Shown here piece after piece: positions 11,248 to 23,329 of a DNA stretch of 64,000 nucleotides. The translations under genes and the position numbers were made by a program. Positions within the stretch are counted from its first letter, which is position 1. Each line of letters begins with the position of its first letter. Under the pieces are notes generated by a model. That model was not told the origin of the DNA. It made no database searches and saw only the letters and a program-made list of their open reading frames with translations. The DNA comes from Casuarina equisetifolia (Eukaryota > Streptophyta > Magnoliopsida > Fagales > Casuarinaceae): positions 14,653,543 to 14,717,542 of the forward strand of contig CM052355.1 of NCBI GenBank assembly GCA_028551475.1, written 5' to 3'.

Positions 11248-11257
11248 CTATATATAG
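11248..11257 (-). promoter_or_regulatory. TATA box of TLP2
   Basis: CTATATATAG on the minus strand, about 80 bases upstream of the TLP2 start codon, a normal plant spacing. Confidence 0.6.
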
Positions 11258-11259
11258 AG

Positions 11260-14200
11260 GCCTAAGCGCGGCTGTCAAGGCGAGCCATGCGGGGAATTGG
11301 GTTCGCAATTCGTCTAGAATTCTCCTTGACTTTAACTGCTTAGTGTCCTCCATACGGTGATATCTCGCGACCTTGACCTCGATGGCGGAGGTGGGAGACA
11401 ACGAAGTAAACGTTGTGTAATCAATTGGTATACATGTGTCAGTGTATTGGGGGAGGCGAATTTCATTCGTACTTCGCTTCTTGCAGGGTCCAAACTGGCT
11501 GTCAAATTTTAATGGAGGATAAACAGACTCTTATACTAAATTATTTCGTGCAAGTATGGGGGACTAGAAGACCGGTCTGCAGTTCACTTCCCCTAGACGT
11601 TACGTCCCTCGGATTTTCTTCGTGCTAAGTGTATGGTTTGCCGACACTAATTTGTCTGAGTTCAACGAGGGTTCCTGTACATGGTTTGAAGTTGAACCTC
11701 TTGGTGTTTTTTCTTGACCTGGGTTCTGCAGATAGGCTTCGGGAGTAATCCAGTCCATAGGACTTCTACGTGGTATGTTGGGTTTTGTTCTTTTCCTTTC
11801 CCCTAAAGATCTGCTCAATTTGGAAAAGTAAACGTTGATTGAGATCAAAGACCTGAAAACGGATTCACAATCTAGAAGAGTAAGCTTGAACGCGTTCTAA
11901 TGTTGTGACTTGACTGGTGTGTTTGGCGCAGGCCTCATATCTCTGTGTTATAAAGACTCATACATTTTAGATAATGTAGAAAGCAATTAAAAATCTTGTT
12001 TTTTTTAATTTTATTTCCTTAAAACGGGAATGTAAAAGAAAAATACATAAGTAATAGAGGATGCTATAACGGGATATAAACAATGAGAGATCTTCCCATA
12101 CCTTTCTAGTAATAATAATAAGGTCAAGCTTTGAGTTTAATGAGTGATACTATGAAAGGGACTTACACCTGAATTATAAGATATAATATGATCTTATTAT
12201 TTAAATCATAAACTCATATATCATATTAGAAAGTTAAGTTTAACGTTTAAATTAATATATGATGAGGCAGACAATACCTTCATATATAAAAGATTCTACT
12301 ATAGGTTGTAGAAATATAAATATTTTAACAAAATAAAGTATAATCTGTTAAGAAGACTTATTTCCTCTTTAAAATTGACTTACAAAATAAAATACATATA
12401 TTTCTTTTTAAGAAGTTTTTAATCAAGATTTAAGTAACATATAATACTACTCATATCACAGCTTAACATTGAATGTGAACATGCGCTTTTCAACGAGGAA
12501 AACATTTAAACATACAAATAAAATGGCACCAAAATATAGGTGGTCTTCCATCGGAATCTCTAGATCTACTACGTATAAAGCAAACGCCGGACCCGAAACG
12601 CTTTCACCTGGAAGAACAAGACTAATACCTCATGGGCTCTTGTGTGAATTGTGAAATGCATAGGAGTTTGGAGGTAGGAAGAATGCAACAATAGGATATC
12701 GGATGAACAATTCGAGGAAACCGTAGAAGGTTGTCCTAGCCAGACTATTATTCCCCACCGATTCTTGCCCCGACTTACTACACTTAGGCCCCAAGTTCAT
12801 CAATTAAGTCATCTTTCCCTTCATGCTGTAACTTAGAGCGAACCTTCATATTCATTCGTATGCTCAAAAACTAGCAATTCCAATGCTGTAGATAACTGTA
12901 GCCGATGTAATTATCAGGAAATGTAGAAAAGAACATATATCTGAAGCTCAGAGTCCCATCCGATGTGTTATCATCGCTATGTACGTGTTGTGTACTAAAT
13001 AAATTGAAAAAAAATATTTGGAGATAAAGAAGCGTTAGAGATCGCATTCTAGAATAAAGGGGAGACTAGTCAAGGATCAAATCGCTGACAATTCAAGAGC
13101 TCACGCCAATGGCAAAGGGCCACACTCTCAATTTGGATCAGTCAAAGTTAACAGAATTTAAGGGCCGTAAAATACGGCTTGTCCCTTATCTATTTAGATA
13201 GATCACTATAATATATATATATTATAGGTGATAGTGGTGAACGGATTTGAACCAAAGACGTTTCAAAAGTTTGCAACTAAATTATTGACCCGAGTTCTAA
13301 TACAACAATATCACCTGAGACCCTTTACTTGATACTATAAATGCAAAGGAAGATGAGTAAAATTTAGCTTTAGGGACCTTTTGCTTGATAGTATGTAAAA
13401 GATCATTTCTCTATCTATTTTTTCGCCCCTTTTTCTCTAATTTTTTTATCTTGAATTTTGGTCAAGACTGAATTTAATATAAAATTCTGGTAAGAAATTG
13501 GATTTAATTAAAAGACCTAAAGGATCAATCTAAAAGCTAATTCATGAATTGGAGGATTCTTTTTGAATTTAAATTTCATCTCAATAATCTTATCTCTGAT
13601 GTGAGATGCTTACCTTACACACATTGTTTTGTATATTGAGCATCAATGAGTTCAAATTTGCATGAGATAAAATAAATTCAACTCGACTTTGATATTATAT
13701 TAAATTTTATGCAAACAAAGTTACATATCTAACTTAAGACTTTAATACATTAAGTAAAAGAATCTGTCTCTTTATAAATTGACTTTTAAGTTTTTATTTT
13801 TTATTTTCAAATGGAACTTATGGTGCCCCTCACCTGAGAAAGAGACAACAATTCCCATGGAGAACTTTGTCCATGAACAAAAGCGAGGAAGATTGAACTT
13901 GAATTCCTAATGAACTTCATAGTAATGTTAGACAATTCCACATCATTCTTGATACTAAGTTAAAAAGTCTAAAGGCTTAACTCAAAAGTTAGTTCATGAG
14001 TTAGTTTTTTATTTTTATTTCACTTTTACGTTAATGATACTATCTTTCAATATGGGACTCTCTTCTTGCATATAAATTTCACATTGATTCACTTTTACAA
14101 ATAAACTTTAAATTCATACAGATGCATATCAGCACTGAAAAAGAAAATAGGGTCCCCTAATTTAAGAGGTCCCATGACTCTTTTATGGCATCATTACGTA

Positions 14201-14679
14201 GTAGACCCATGATCAAACTTTATTGTCATAAGCTCAGCCAAACACAGTTTCTCTCTAAAAGGGAGGAAAAGCTTTTATTATGTAGTTTCTGTATTGTTAA
14301 GTTTGCATTTTTAATTAACAAGGTTATGGCATTTTTTCCTCCTTAAAATCGATGTAAGGAATAGAGCTATTTTCTTACAGAAAAAGTATGTCATGTAAAG
14401 AAAAAAAAAAGAGTATGTCATGTAAGGATCTAGTTATTGTATGATACATGAATTTCAATATCACTTTGAATGTGAAATGTAGAATCACCTCTTCCATGCA
14501 AAGAAACTAAAACATTTATTATCACAAATATAATTGTTGTTTTATTTATATAATATGAAATTATTGTAAAAAACAAACCTATGGGTTTTTGTGGCACAAG
14601 ATTCAAATTTTTTTAGTGATTTTAACAAAAGAAAAACATGCAAAAAAGAAAAGTATCTTTGACAAGAGAAAAAACTACT
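11260..14679. other. intergenic, repeat-like, no gene recognised
   Basis: No supported gene. Short open stretches exist on both strands (for example 11848-11600 minus and 12469-12654 plus) without family resemblance. The AT-rich parts near 13500-13650 and 13950-14100 share phrases about CTAAAGG...AAAGTTAGTTCATGAGTT and look like two worn copies of one short interspersed repeat. A short palindromic TA stretch lies near 13208. Confidence 0.35.
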
Positions 14680-14736
14680 AAAGCTAAAAAGAAAGGCCAA
14701 GGTGAGGCCAAAGAGCACCACTGTAAATGCTTTTAT
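14680..14736 (-). pseudogene. relic of a TLP first exon
   Basis: The minus strand reads ATA-AAA-GCA then a hydrophobic FTVVLFGLTLAFLFS. Length, register and the GCCTCACCTTGGCCTTTCTTTT core match exon 1 of TLP2 (CTTGCCTTGGCCTTCTTTTT). The initiator is ATA instead of ATG and there is no clean donor. A TATA-like CCTATTTATA lies about 35 bases upstream. No matching exon 2 is visible downstream. Confidence 0.45.
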
Positions 14737-14789
14737 GACTTGATGTTCTTGTTGATAAAGGGATGGATGTATAAATAGGCTAAGCAAAG

Positions 14790-17700
14790 AAGCAAGGTAT
14801 TACTTGATAAAACTTATGGAATGTAAAAGTCCTAACAAAGTGGTAGCTCATTTGTGAGATCTTCTAATTTGGGCTTATATTAATGGGTACAAACTATTTC
14901 TCTTATAAGAGTATATTAATGTAAACAATATTGGTCTATTAGAATCTAATATAGATGTTGTCTTTGTTGCAAATATGATGTTAGCTAGTGTGGGATAATG
15001 TTTATCTTATTAGTTTATGATAAGTGGACTTATTTAAATAAACTCATAAGTGATAAGCTAGTTCCCCCATCCAACTCTTAATAAATGCACTAATGCTTGC
15101 TTAAAGATAAAATCTTGTGATAATGGTGGGAATATGATGCACCAAGAGAAAGTCATGTGAAAATGCCAATAAAGCAAGGAGATCTTAGGTGATAGTTGAT
15201 CACTCTGCCACGAAGTTCTTTTGCCAATTGAATGTTATGAATAGTGAAAATGATGCAATTAAAAAGAAGAGGAAGAACATAGAGAAAAGGAGTAAAAGAA
15301 GGAAGGATTCAATTAGTTTTGAGCTCCTACCTTGTTTGTATTCTTTCGATTAAACTTCTTACATGTCTCTTCTATAAATTTGCTCTATTGGTTTGTTATA
15401 TAGTGGGAAAAGGTTTATTCTCAATAAGACAATGAAACCCTAGAACTAAAATTGTGCCTTTGCTTTGGAGGTTTCTTTGTATTATTATCCTTGAGCTTGA
15501 TTGATGTACTTTGATTGAGGATTTTGAGCTTAAACGCCGATTAAGGCCTTTGAGAAGGTGTGAAATTCATGTAACTCATAAGGTTGTGTTGTAATTGGAC
15601 AATCCAATAGATTTCTTACTTCTCTTGTTTTCATGATAAACAAATAACCCTTTAGTGGTTTGCTAAAAAAGGTGGGTTACGTATGGCCTAATCATTTAAA
15701 TACTATGTTGTGAATGGATGATGTTTCTTAACATGAATGCTTACTAAATTAACAATTACTCTATACACATTCCTTGCTTGCAAGTCTTGGTGATAGTTTA
15801 TAGTTTATAGTTACATTGTACTCCATATTTATTTCCATGTCACATTGTCTATACCTTGCATATTATAACTATATACTTCACTCCATTATCATTAGTTAAG
15901 ATAAAATTGGAGACACTAAATAGGTAAACAAAAAAATTAATTTACCCACTTCTCTCATATTCCAAGTCCACATTCCCTCACTCTTTTAGGGAGAATGAAC
16001 TCCTTGTTGTCACCTATCTCATCAATTGCTTACCTTTATCATTCCTAGGTTGCATAAGTCCTTATAATAGACTTTTTGGTTATTCCATTATTGAACATTA
16101 ATGTATTTTTAGGTGTCAATGTTGCTCCATTATTTCAATGTGTATGATAAATTTAGTCCTTGGACTCCTTCCTATATATTTATAGCTTACCTTCATTTTT
16201 AGAAAAATTACCACCAACTTTATGATCTTGCCTTTGTTTTTTTTTTTTTTTTAGTTGTAATGTCATTTTTCATGAGAACGTTTTTTCTTCCTTCCTCATA
16301 GTCTTCTATGTCATCCCTAGATAGTTAAGCCAACTCATCAACACCAATCATATGATTTGCGTATGGCTATACCCCTTCATCCTTATTAGTTGAAGTGCAT
16401 ATTTTTCGTAATACAATTGACACCGTACCAACTTTAGAAACTATGCTTGGTACATCACCAGCTTTGCCTACCAATTATCCTCCTTAACATCCTAATTAAT
16501 AACTTGACCCATCATTACGATGATATGGTTATGCCACTTGACTCCGTATTTAGAGGTATGACTATTTATGCTATATCTTATCCCCAATCTCTTGTACTTT
16601 TTTATACCCATTTCACAGTATCTTTATCTCGATTAGTGCCACCCAGACTACCAATATTTTATTACCTCTATATCTATCATTGAACAATCATATTCCTTCC
16701 AAGAAGCCCTTATGAACCTTATGTGCAATTTCCTTTAGTTTGATTGAAGAAAGGTACGACGGCATTCAATTTAGCTATAAGCTAGCTTGGCTTGGATTCT
16801 CTTCAAATGCTACCATTCGCTCTTGCCTCTAATTGGAACTTGTCCACCTCTACAAAGAAAATGCACAAGGTTTTTTTTCTTTCTTTCTATAGAAAGAAAT
16901 GAGATTTTGAAGAAGATATATATTATTTCCAAGCCATCTCATGTTAATAAAAAAAATCATATGTTGGTTGCATGGAATCATTCAATGAGGGAGCCCAAGG
17001 TGGAATAATGAGCACTCACCCTGATGACTAAAGCAAGGAGAGGGACATTGGGGTGTTAATCGTTCTACAATGTAGGAAAGCATTGGAGAGCTCCTTGGCC
17101 TTTTTTGGTGCAATCCATTTCAGCTAATCCCATCTCATTCTCAAAACGACTATTTTCAACTCACCTACCTTTCCCCCTATTTTCCATAATAATTTGTTTA
17201 CCTTCTCTTTCATGTCTAAGACTCAACTCGCTGTCGCCCCAAAAGCCTTATCCTTTTTAGGGTTCCTATTTGAAAGAACTAGTTATCTATTTCACATTCC
17301 CCACCCACTACAATTCAAATGGCAGAAAGAACCATGCCATTTAGATAAGCTATGATATGTATTTTTGGTATGGAAGTTTTCTTTGTATGGTTCCGAATCT
17401 AATGCCTAAGCTAGTTAACTTCGGACCCATACTGAGGATCTAGTTTCATAACCATAATTGTATCCTATGCACCCAACTACATACCTTCTAGTGATCATAA
17501 AACCATTAAGATGATGGATATTGAGCAAGTAATACTCTATTACTTTGTTGTTCTTCAATGCTTGTCTTTCCTTTTAGGTAGCTTTGCATTGATTTTGCTT
17601 TAGTAGCTTCATTTTTTTCTATTTATATGTAGCTCTTTCTTTCTCTCTTACCAAATGCATGCTTGAAGCTCAAATTCATCTAAAGCACTATTGCACTATA

Positions 17701-18171
17701 CTCTTTTATGCATGAATTTTCTTTCTAAAAAAGGTCTTTAGAATGCTTTGAATTAGCTATCCCATTTAGAATAATTGAAGTAGTAGCTTAAACTACACTT
17801 TTGAATGCTACTTCTCTTTATTATATTATCTTAGTGATGGTTAAGCACATTTGTTATGATTCATCTGACTAGCTTAGCTTAGATTCCCTAAAACCTCTAG
17901 GCTCAATTCAATTACAAAAAAAGAAAGTGCTAGGTTTCACTGTGTGTTTTGTAATTGGTTGTTATTTGTTGTTTGTTGATTGGGTAAAGCTTAACTAGGC
18001 TAGCTTTCTTGCTTGCATGCCTTGTGACAACCTAGACTAAAAATTGTTTATTTATATAAAGAAAAGTTCTATCTTTCTTAAAAAAATAAGAGCTCTTCAC
18101 CATTTACATGGAACAAGAGGAACTAAACTCAATCCCCATTTGGGCTATAATTATTGTTTATGTGTCACCAA
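14790..18171. other. intergenic, possible heavily decayed retroelement
   Basis: No supported gene. Around 16400-16900 the plus strand has broken open stretches with phrases reminiscent of copia polyprotein (a YSFQEALMNLM-like segment), but stops and frameshifts make this unprovable by eye. A T run is at about 16238-16252. Confidence 0.3.
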
Positions 18172-18600
18172 TGTATTAGGATTGATGGAACAATTAGATT
18201 ATTGATTTTTATGTAATTATGGAATTAAGGGTTATCCTCTAGTTGTAGTTGGTTTTCCTAATAGTATCTAATTAGGATTTCCATCCTCTTATTGTAATAG
18301 GTTTTTTAGTAGTGTCCAAGTAAGATTCCTTTAAGGTTTTTCTTAAATAGAGGAAATATATAGAAACTTAATGGGCAAGTAAATAGAGTCCCCTTCAAGG
18401 GCTAATTATTGAAGAGAACTTCTTTTGTGAATTCTAGTTCCATGAAATACCTATTTAATAAGAGAGAAAGTATGAAAAAATTTAATGAAAAATTATGAAA
18501 AAATCTAATGCAAGGGTATGAAAAAATCTAATGGAAAATATAAGAAAATCTAATGATAAGAGACCTATAGTGGAAGTAGAACAATATTTATACGATGTCA
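18172..18600 (+). mobile_element. diverged solo LTR or LTR fragment
   Basis: Matches the LTRs at 6910 and 8626 in order: TTAGGATTGATGGAACAATTA, the TATCCTCTAG...GTTTTCCTAATAG region, AAATAGAGGAAATATATAGAAA, TAATGGGCAAGT, AGAGTCCCC, and AATGATAAGAGAC. It is far more diverged than the complete element and lacks its right end. Confidence 0.7.
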
Positions 18601-18625
18601 TTGATGGCTTCAACTTGCCTGTATT
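18601..18625 (+). pseudogene. tiny TLP-coding scrap joined to the LTR fragment
   Basis: TTGATGGCTTCAACTTGCC is identical to the coding strand of TLP3/TLP4 exon 2 (the VDGFNLP codons), and the match runs on with one mismatch to about 18624. It abuts the LTR remnant on the left and a GT repeat plus a 17-base G run (18644-18660) on the right. Confidence 0.4.
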
Positions 18626-18629
18626 GTTT

Positions 18630-18662
<33 letters not shown>

Positions 18663-18785
18663 AGCTCCCTAAAGTGAAGGATAAACAAAAATAGGACCTT
18701 AAACTCATGAGCTTACTTTTAATTTAGACATTTGGGTTTCTAATACCAAATACAATGCATTGCCGTAATTGGTATTTGATTTACT

Positions 18786-19640
18786 TATAGTAATGAGTTA
18801 CCTACCTTCTTGGGTTTTGCTATTTGTATTTGTATTATTTTTTTCCTTGTATAGTTGATTACAATGTAAGATAGACTAGTCTTAGAACTATATATATCAA
18901 CATAGCAAAATCAATAATATATTAAATTCACTCGTTGGCTTTTTCTTTTTTCGTTTCCTTTTATTACCTCTTGTGACATTCAAAGGTCATTTTGTTATAT
19001 GGCTGAGCTGCTTTATGAATATCTCAAATAGTTCATTTGCACACATGAAGGTCAAGACAATATCGAGTTGTCATTCTTTTTATTAGCGTTCATGCCAGCT
19101 ATGGTAGTGATGACAATTTGTTATCTTCCTCCTGTCCTGTAAGCTTGTTCCATATGCAAGGTTGTAGGAACTAGAGATCTTTGTTGGTCATTTCTGCTTC
19201 TTCTTCTCTAAGATTTGTCTAAAATGATGAAATATAGTTCTACTTTTAGTTATACTTGTTCTGTCCCAAATAATTTTATTGTACGTGTCCTTTTACGTGT
19301 CCTTTTCTTCATCTGTTGCATTGTAGATATCTCCGTGTCTACGTTGAGGAGATATCGATGGCGTAGTTTTTTATTTTATTTTATGTTATGTTGTCTCGCA
19401 GTACCATTTAGTTACAACAAAATGTTTTTTCTTTAGGTATTTTTCTATTTTTAAACTATTTAAAATTGAGTATTATATATGATTTAAAATTGATTATGAT
19501 ATATTTTTCACAAAGTCACATCATATGGTATAATTTAACAATTAAAAAACATAGATTTTACTGTAATGTAAATTACACAGATATAACTTATTGTTAACGT
19601 AGGGAAATAGATTTTCCTGTAACGGAAGAAAAGAAGGTTG
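18786..19640. repeat. duplicated block: NodGS intron-derived sequence, copy next to TLP3
   Basis: Collinear with 25077-25945 beside TLP4 and, more weakly, with NodGS intron 2 at about 42880-43420. Shared phrases include AAAATGATGA...ATA, TAATTTTATTGTA, TTGTAGATAT, GATATCGATGG and TTTTATTTTATTTTATG. No coding potential. It directly abuts the 3' end of TLP3. Confidence 0.75.
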
Positions 19641-19646
19641 CAGACA

Positions 19647-20712
19647 TCAAGGACAGAATGTGACAAGATAACCGCCTACGGTGGCGCACGTAAACGTGCT
19701 GCTTTTGTCGTCGTAGGCGTAGCTGTAAGCCTGAGGACACTGATTCTTGAAAATTTTAGAATACTTCGTCGGTTGACATTTATCAGGGGTACCATATTCG
19801 CCGCTACAACAGTACTGAGGCTGATTGAAAGCCTCGCATGCGCTCTTGCACGCGATCACGCTGCCATCGGACCCTTTCACCGCCAACTCCGCCGGGCAAG
19901 CCTGGTTGACGTTACCGGGACAACTTGTGCTTTTGCAACCAGCGGAGCCGCCTTGAGGGACTACCGATACGGGCAAGTTGAAGCCATCAACGAGGCTGAC
20001 ATCGTAGAAATCTTGTCCACCACTTCCTGATAGAGTGAACTCGACGAGTGAGGCTGGCGGAATAGCACCCGCTCCGTTGCACGTGACTTGGCCGGAGGCG
20101 CAGTCGGCTGTGGCGCAAGTGAATTTTCCGCTGGCATTTGAGCATTGGGTTCTAGCCCACATGCGTCCCGACCAGTTAGTAGGAACGTCAAGGGTTGATG
20201 AAGCTCCGGTGGCTAGCTTGAACCCCGTTGATGCTAACTGAGGGCTGCCACCGCCGGTTAGGGTAGCGGGCCATATTGTGTAGGGACAGTTGTTTGTGAT
20301 TGTGAATGTGACCGAGTGAACCCCTGCATACGCACATTAGTGAGGATTTACATAGAAAATCCTTCCAGTCAATCTCCCCAAACGCCACAACAAATAAAGG
20401 AAATAAGTTCTGCCAAATCGTCGACGAAAAACAACAAAAACAAAGGGAAAAAACAGCCTCTTAATGAATAATTTATCGTGACGTCGAAGAATGAAAAATC
20501 ATAATGAGGGCATACAGAGAAGCAAAATTACAGAGAAACAAAAAGGCCCAAGAAAACGTATTGTTGCAGAAACGCGAAGTTACATATTAATACCCAATCA
20601 TAAAGCTCACGATCCAGAGATCAGGAAACCAGTAGGAGAGGAAGGGTTAGAGGTGCTTACCGGAGAAGAAGACAAAGAAAAGGCAAAGACAGAGGAGTGC
20701 TTGGGCGTCCAT
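19647..20712 (-). CDS. thaumatin-like protein (PR-5 family), TLP3
   Basis: Two-exon TLP of 242 residues. Exon 1 is 20712-20661 and exon 2 is 20323-19647, with a phase-1 GT-AG intron. The signal peptide begins MDAQALLCLCLFFVFF and the mature part starts near VHSVTFTITNNC. Hallmarks are [37 protein letters not shown] and [11 protein letters not shown], with TFCP at the end. All 16 cysteines and the acidic-cleft Arg, Glu, Asp, Asp are present. It is a recent duplicate of TLP4: in the last 150 residues only a handful of replacements are seen (for example NQC/DQC and a terminal P/A). Upstream it keeps a TATA box that TLP4 lacks. Confidence 0.92.
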
Positions 20713-20765
20713 TCTCTTTGATGATGTTCTCTGTGTGTGATGAAAGCCAAGATAGGAACCAAGAG

Positions 20766-20775
20766 TGTTTATATG
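20766..20775 (-). promoter_or_regulatory. TATA box of TLP3
   Basis: CATATAAACA on the minus strand, about 55-60 bases upstream of the TLP3 start codon. Confidence 0.55.
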
Positions 20776-20779
20776 GGCT

Positions 20780-21909
20780 GGATTTTCTTCATTTAGTTTT
20801 CGTTGAGAACGGCAAGAGTTTCCTAAATAAAATCAAATATTTCCTTAAGGTGTCTTTAAAAGACCTCCAGCCGCATGCGTACGATACAAAATTAATTTTT
20901 AACTTTCTACATCAAATCTGGATATGTAAGATGAAATCCAGTAATCAATGAGGTCCTTTCTATTTCTCCGATAATAAAGATGGTGATTCAGGGAAGCAAA
21001 ATCCCAATCACAATGCCTGAAACAAGCACATATTTTATGTAGTATTGCTCTATTTATTATGGCTGTGAAGTCATATTCCCCTCGTGACATATTAATGTTA
21101 TATGATTGCTTTTTGGGGGGCCTATTTTTGGGATTTTCACATTACTTTACATAAATATCGAACAATTTTATATTCCATATTTGGTCCCTTTACTTGCCAA
21201 AGGTAGTATGATGACTCGTCTACAATTAGAAAGTTGAGGAATGCTAATTTGATAATAATATGTGTTAGATGTTCACATGAATGTTTTCAACCTCAATTCC
21301 ATCTCATTGAAAGTAGAATCTGAATTTGGCAACACGCTTCCAACTTCGTAACTTGACGAACAGTGAATACTTACAAATCATTGAATAAGAGAGAAAAGAG
21401 ATTCTTTATATAGCAAAAAATATCGAAGTAATGGTGAGATTTTCCCTTGTATGTAGGAAAATTTTTCTGAATCACATTAACTAGGGTGTTCTTATATAAA
21501 TGATGTTTGTGATTTTATCCCCACTCTTCTCCCCCACACTTTCACTGGTACAACAATGTATTTTTCATGTGGTACATATTCATTTGTGGCATGGCTTGGT
21601 TTTCAATGGCTCCCCGCTTTGGTGGGTGGTTGGTTTGGAAGAGGGCAACATCTCCATAATAAAAGTTCTTTAATGGAGCGGCCTATGTACCCCTTGGCCT
21701 CTACCACGGGACCGGTTAAGATTCTTTGTAAGCATCTAAACTTAACTGAATTGGTTCGTAGTTAAATTGGATGCACGAAGAAACATAAATCATAAAGTTA
21801 AGGTTCTGGGCTTTTAGAATGACATATACGTATGCTAATTTGAAGATGGTGTTCAAACTGCTAGTATGTAAAGATTTCCACCATTCAAATTGAAAAATGA
21901 TTGAGAAGT
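20780..21909. other. intergenic, no gene recognised
   Basis: AT-rich sequence upstream of TLP3. No supported gene. The right end (from about 21540) may belong to the copia remnant that follows. Confidence 0.35.
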
Positions 21910-22930
21910 TTCTTTGATGAAATACCTAAAGAGTTCTCTAACGTTGCATGGGTGGATGAGCCATCTTTTCTCAAGTTCAAGAACTATTTGCACACCAAAT
22001 TTTAGACAAAAAAATCTTGGAAAATATCTTCTTGGAGTTGAATTTGCTAGATCCAAATTTGGTATTAATTTGAATCAAAGGAAGTATGCCTTGGAACTGG
22101 TCTTAGAATGTGAAGTTTTCAGTTGTAAACCTATAAAAACTCCCATAGAACATAATCTTGATCATACTTTAGAAGATTATGATATAGCCCTTAACAAGAC
22201 AAAAGAGAATAATGATCCTTTGCTCACAAATGTTTGAGGATTCTAGTAGTTAATTACGAGATTACCATATCTCACCATGACCATGCCCAACATCAACGAT
22301 ATTGTCTAGATCTTGCCCCAATTTATGCATACTCCTAACCAGTCTTACCAAGAAGCTATTGTTCATGTCATTAGGGACCTCAAGAACTCTTTTAGTATAG
22401 GCTGCATGATGAAGACAAACAACATATTTGATTTATATGCATTTTGCAATTCTAACTATGCAAGATGTAAGATGAATAAAAGATTTGTTACAAGTTTTTA
22501 TGTTCGACAAGGGGCTCCTTAATGTTCTAAAAATGAAAGAAAAAAGGTAACAAGGTAACAAGGTAACAAGGTAACAAGGTACTATCTATAGATTCTATAT
22601 TGGATTAGAGTATCAAGTCATGACTTCTACATCATATGAGATTATTTGGCTATTAGAATTATTTGGTGATTTACAAGTCCTTTAGACCAATTGCTCTTTT
22701 CTCTTATAATGAACCATCCATGAATATTGCTACTAATCATGTTGTGAATGAAAAAAATAAACATAATGAAGTTGATTACTTCATACGAGAAAGATTACAT
22801 GAGATATCATCACAATGACTCATATTTCTACTAAGCAAGAACTTGCAAACCTCTTGACTAAAGCCTTGAGCATTTAAAAACATCATTTTCTCCTTTGGAA
22901 GTTGGGAATGTTTAACTTGTATAGAGTACT
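21910..22930 (+). mobile_element. Ty1/copia polyprotein remnant (end of reverse transcriptase and RNase H)
   Basis: Broken plus-strand frames follow the order of a copia pol C-terminus: YLLGVEFARS and LNQRKYALELV, CKPIKTPIEHN, then after a frameshift QFMHTPNQSYQEA (RNase H connection), FCNSNYARCK, and further on TSYEIIWLL, NVVNE-like and NEVDYFIRER, ending ISTKQELANLLTKAL near 22870. Several frameshifts and stops and a tandem octamer insertion show it is long dead. No LTRs are identified. Confidence 0.85.
22543..22582 (+). repeat. 8-bp tandem repeat (AAGGTAAC) in the copia remnant
   Basis: Five consecutive AAGGTAAC-type units sit where the RNase H coding sequence should be continuous. Confidence 0.9.
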
Positions 22931-23329
22931 AACTGAGTAAGGATATTTATAAAATGATGTTACTTATTTGTATATTGTCATTACCCCTAGGCCTAAGGCC
23001 TTGTACATTGGGCCTAATACCTTAGTCCTTTTTGTAAGTTTTTATTCTCTTAATCTATTCAATTGTATGTATCTTGAAGTGGATTATTGATGCCAACCAC
23101 TAAAGAGTCACAATAAACAAATTTATATAACATACACTAGTGTTTTCACGCACATCACATACCTTTTAATTATTATTGAAAGTAAGTAATCATACTACAA
23201 ATCTTTTGTACGTCCTTCACATTCTTTAGAAAAAAAAAAAAACATGTAAGTTCTACAAAGAAAGATGCCAATTGAATTGACCTAACTTACTTCACTAGAA
23301 TTTAGTATCATGATAAGTGGTATTAGAGT

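Noticed and set aside
16400-16900. Copia-like phrases in broken frames
   Set aside because: Similarity is weak and interrupted by stops. It cannot be separated from chance without a search.
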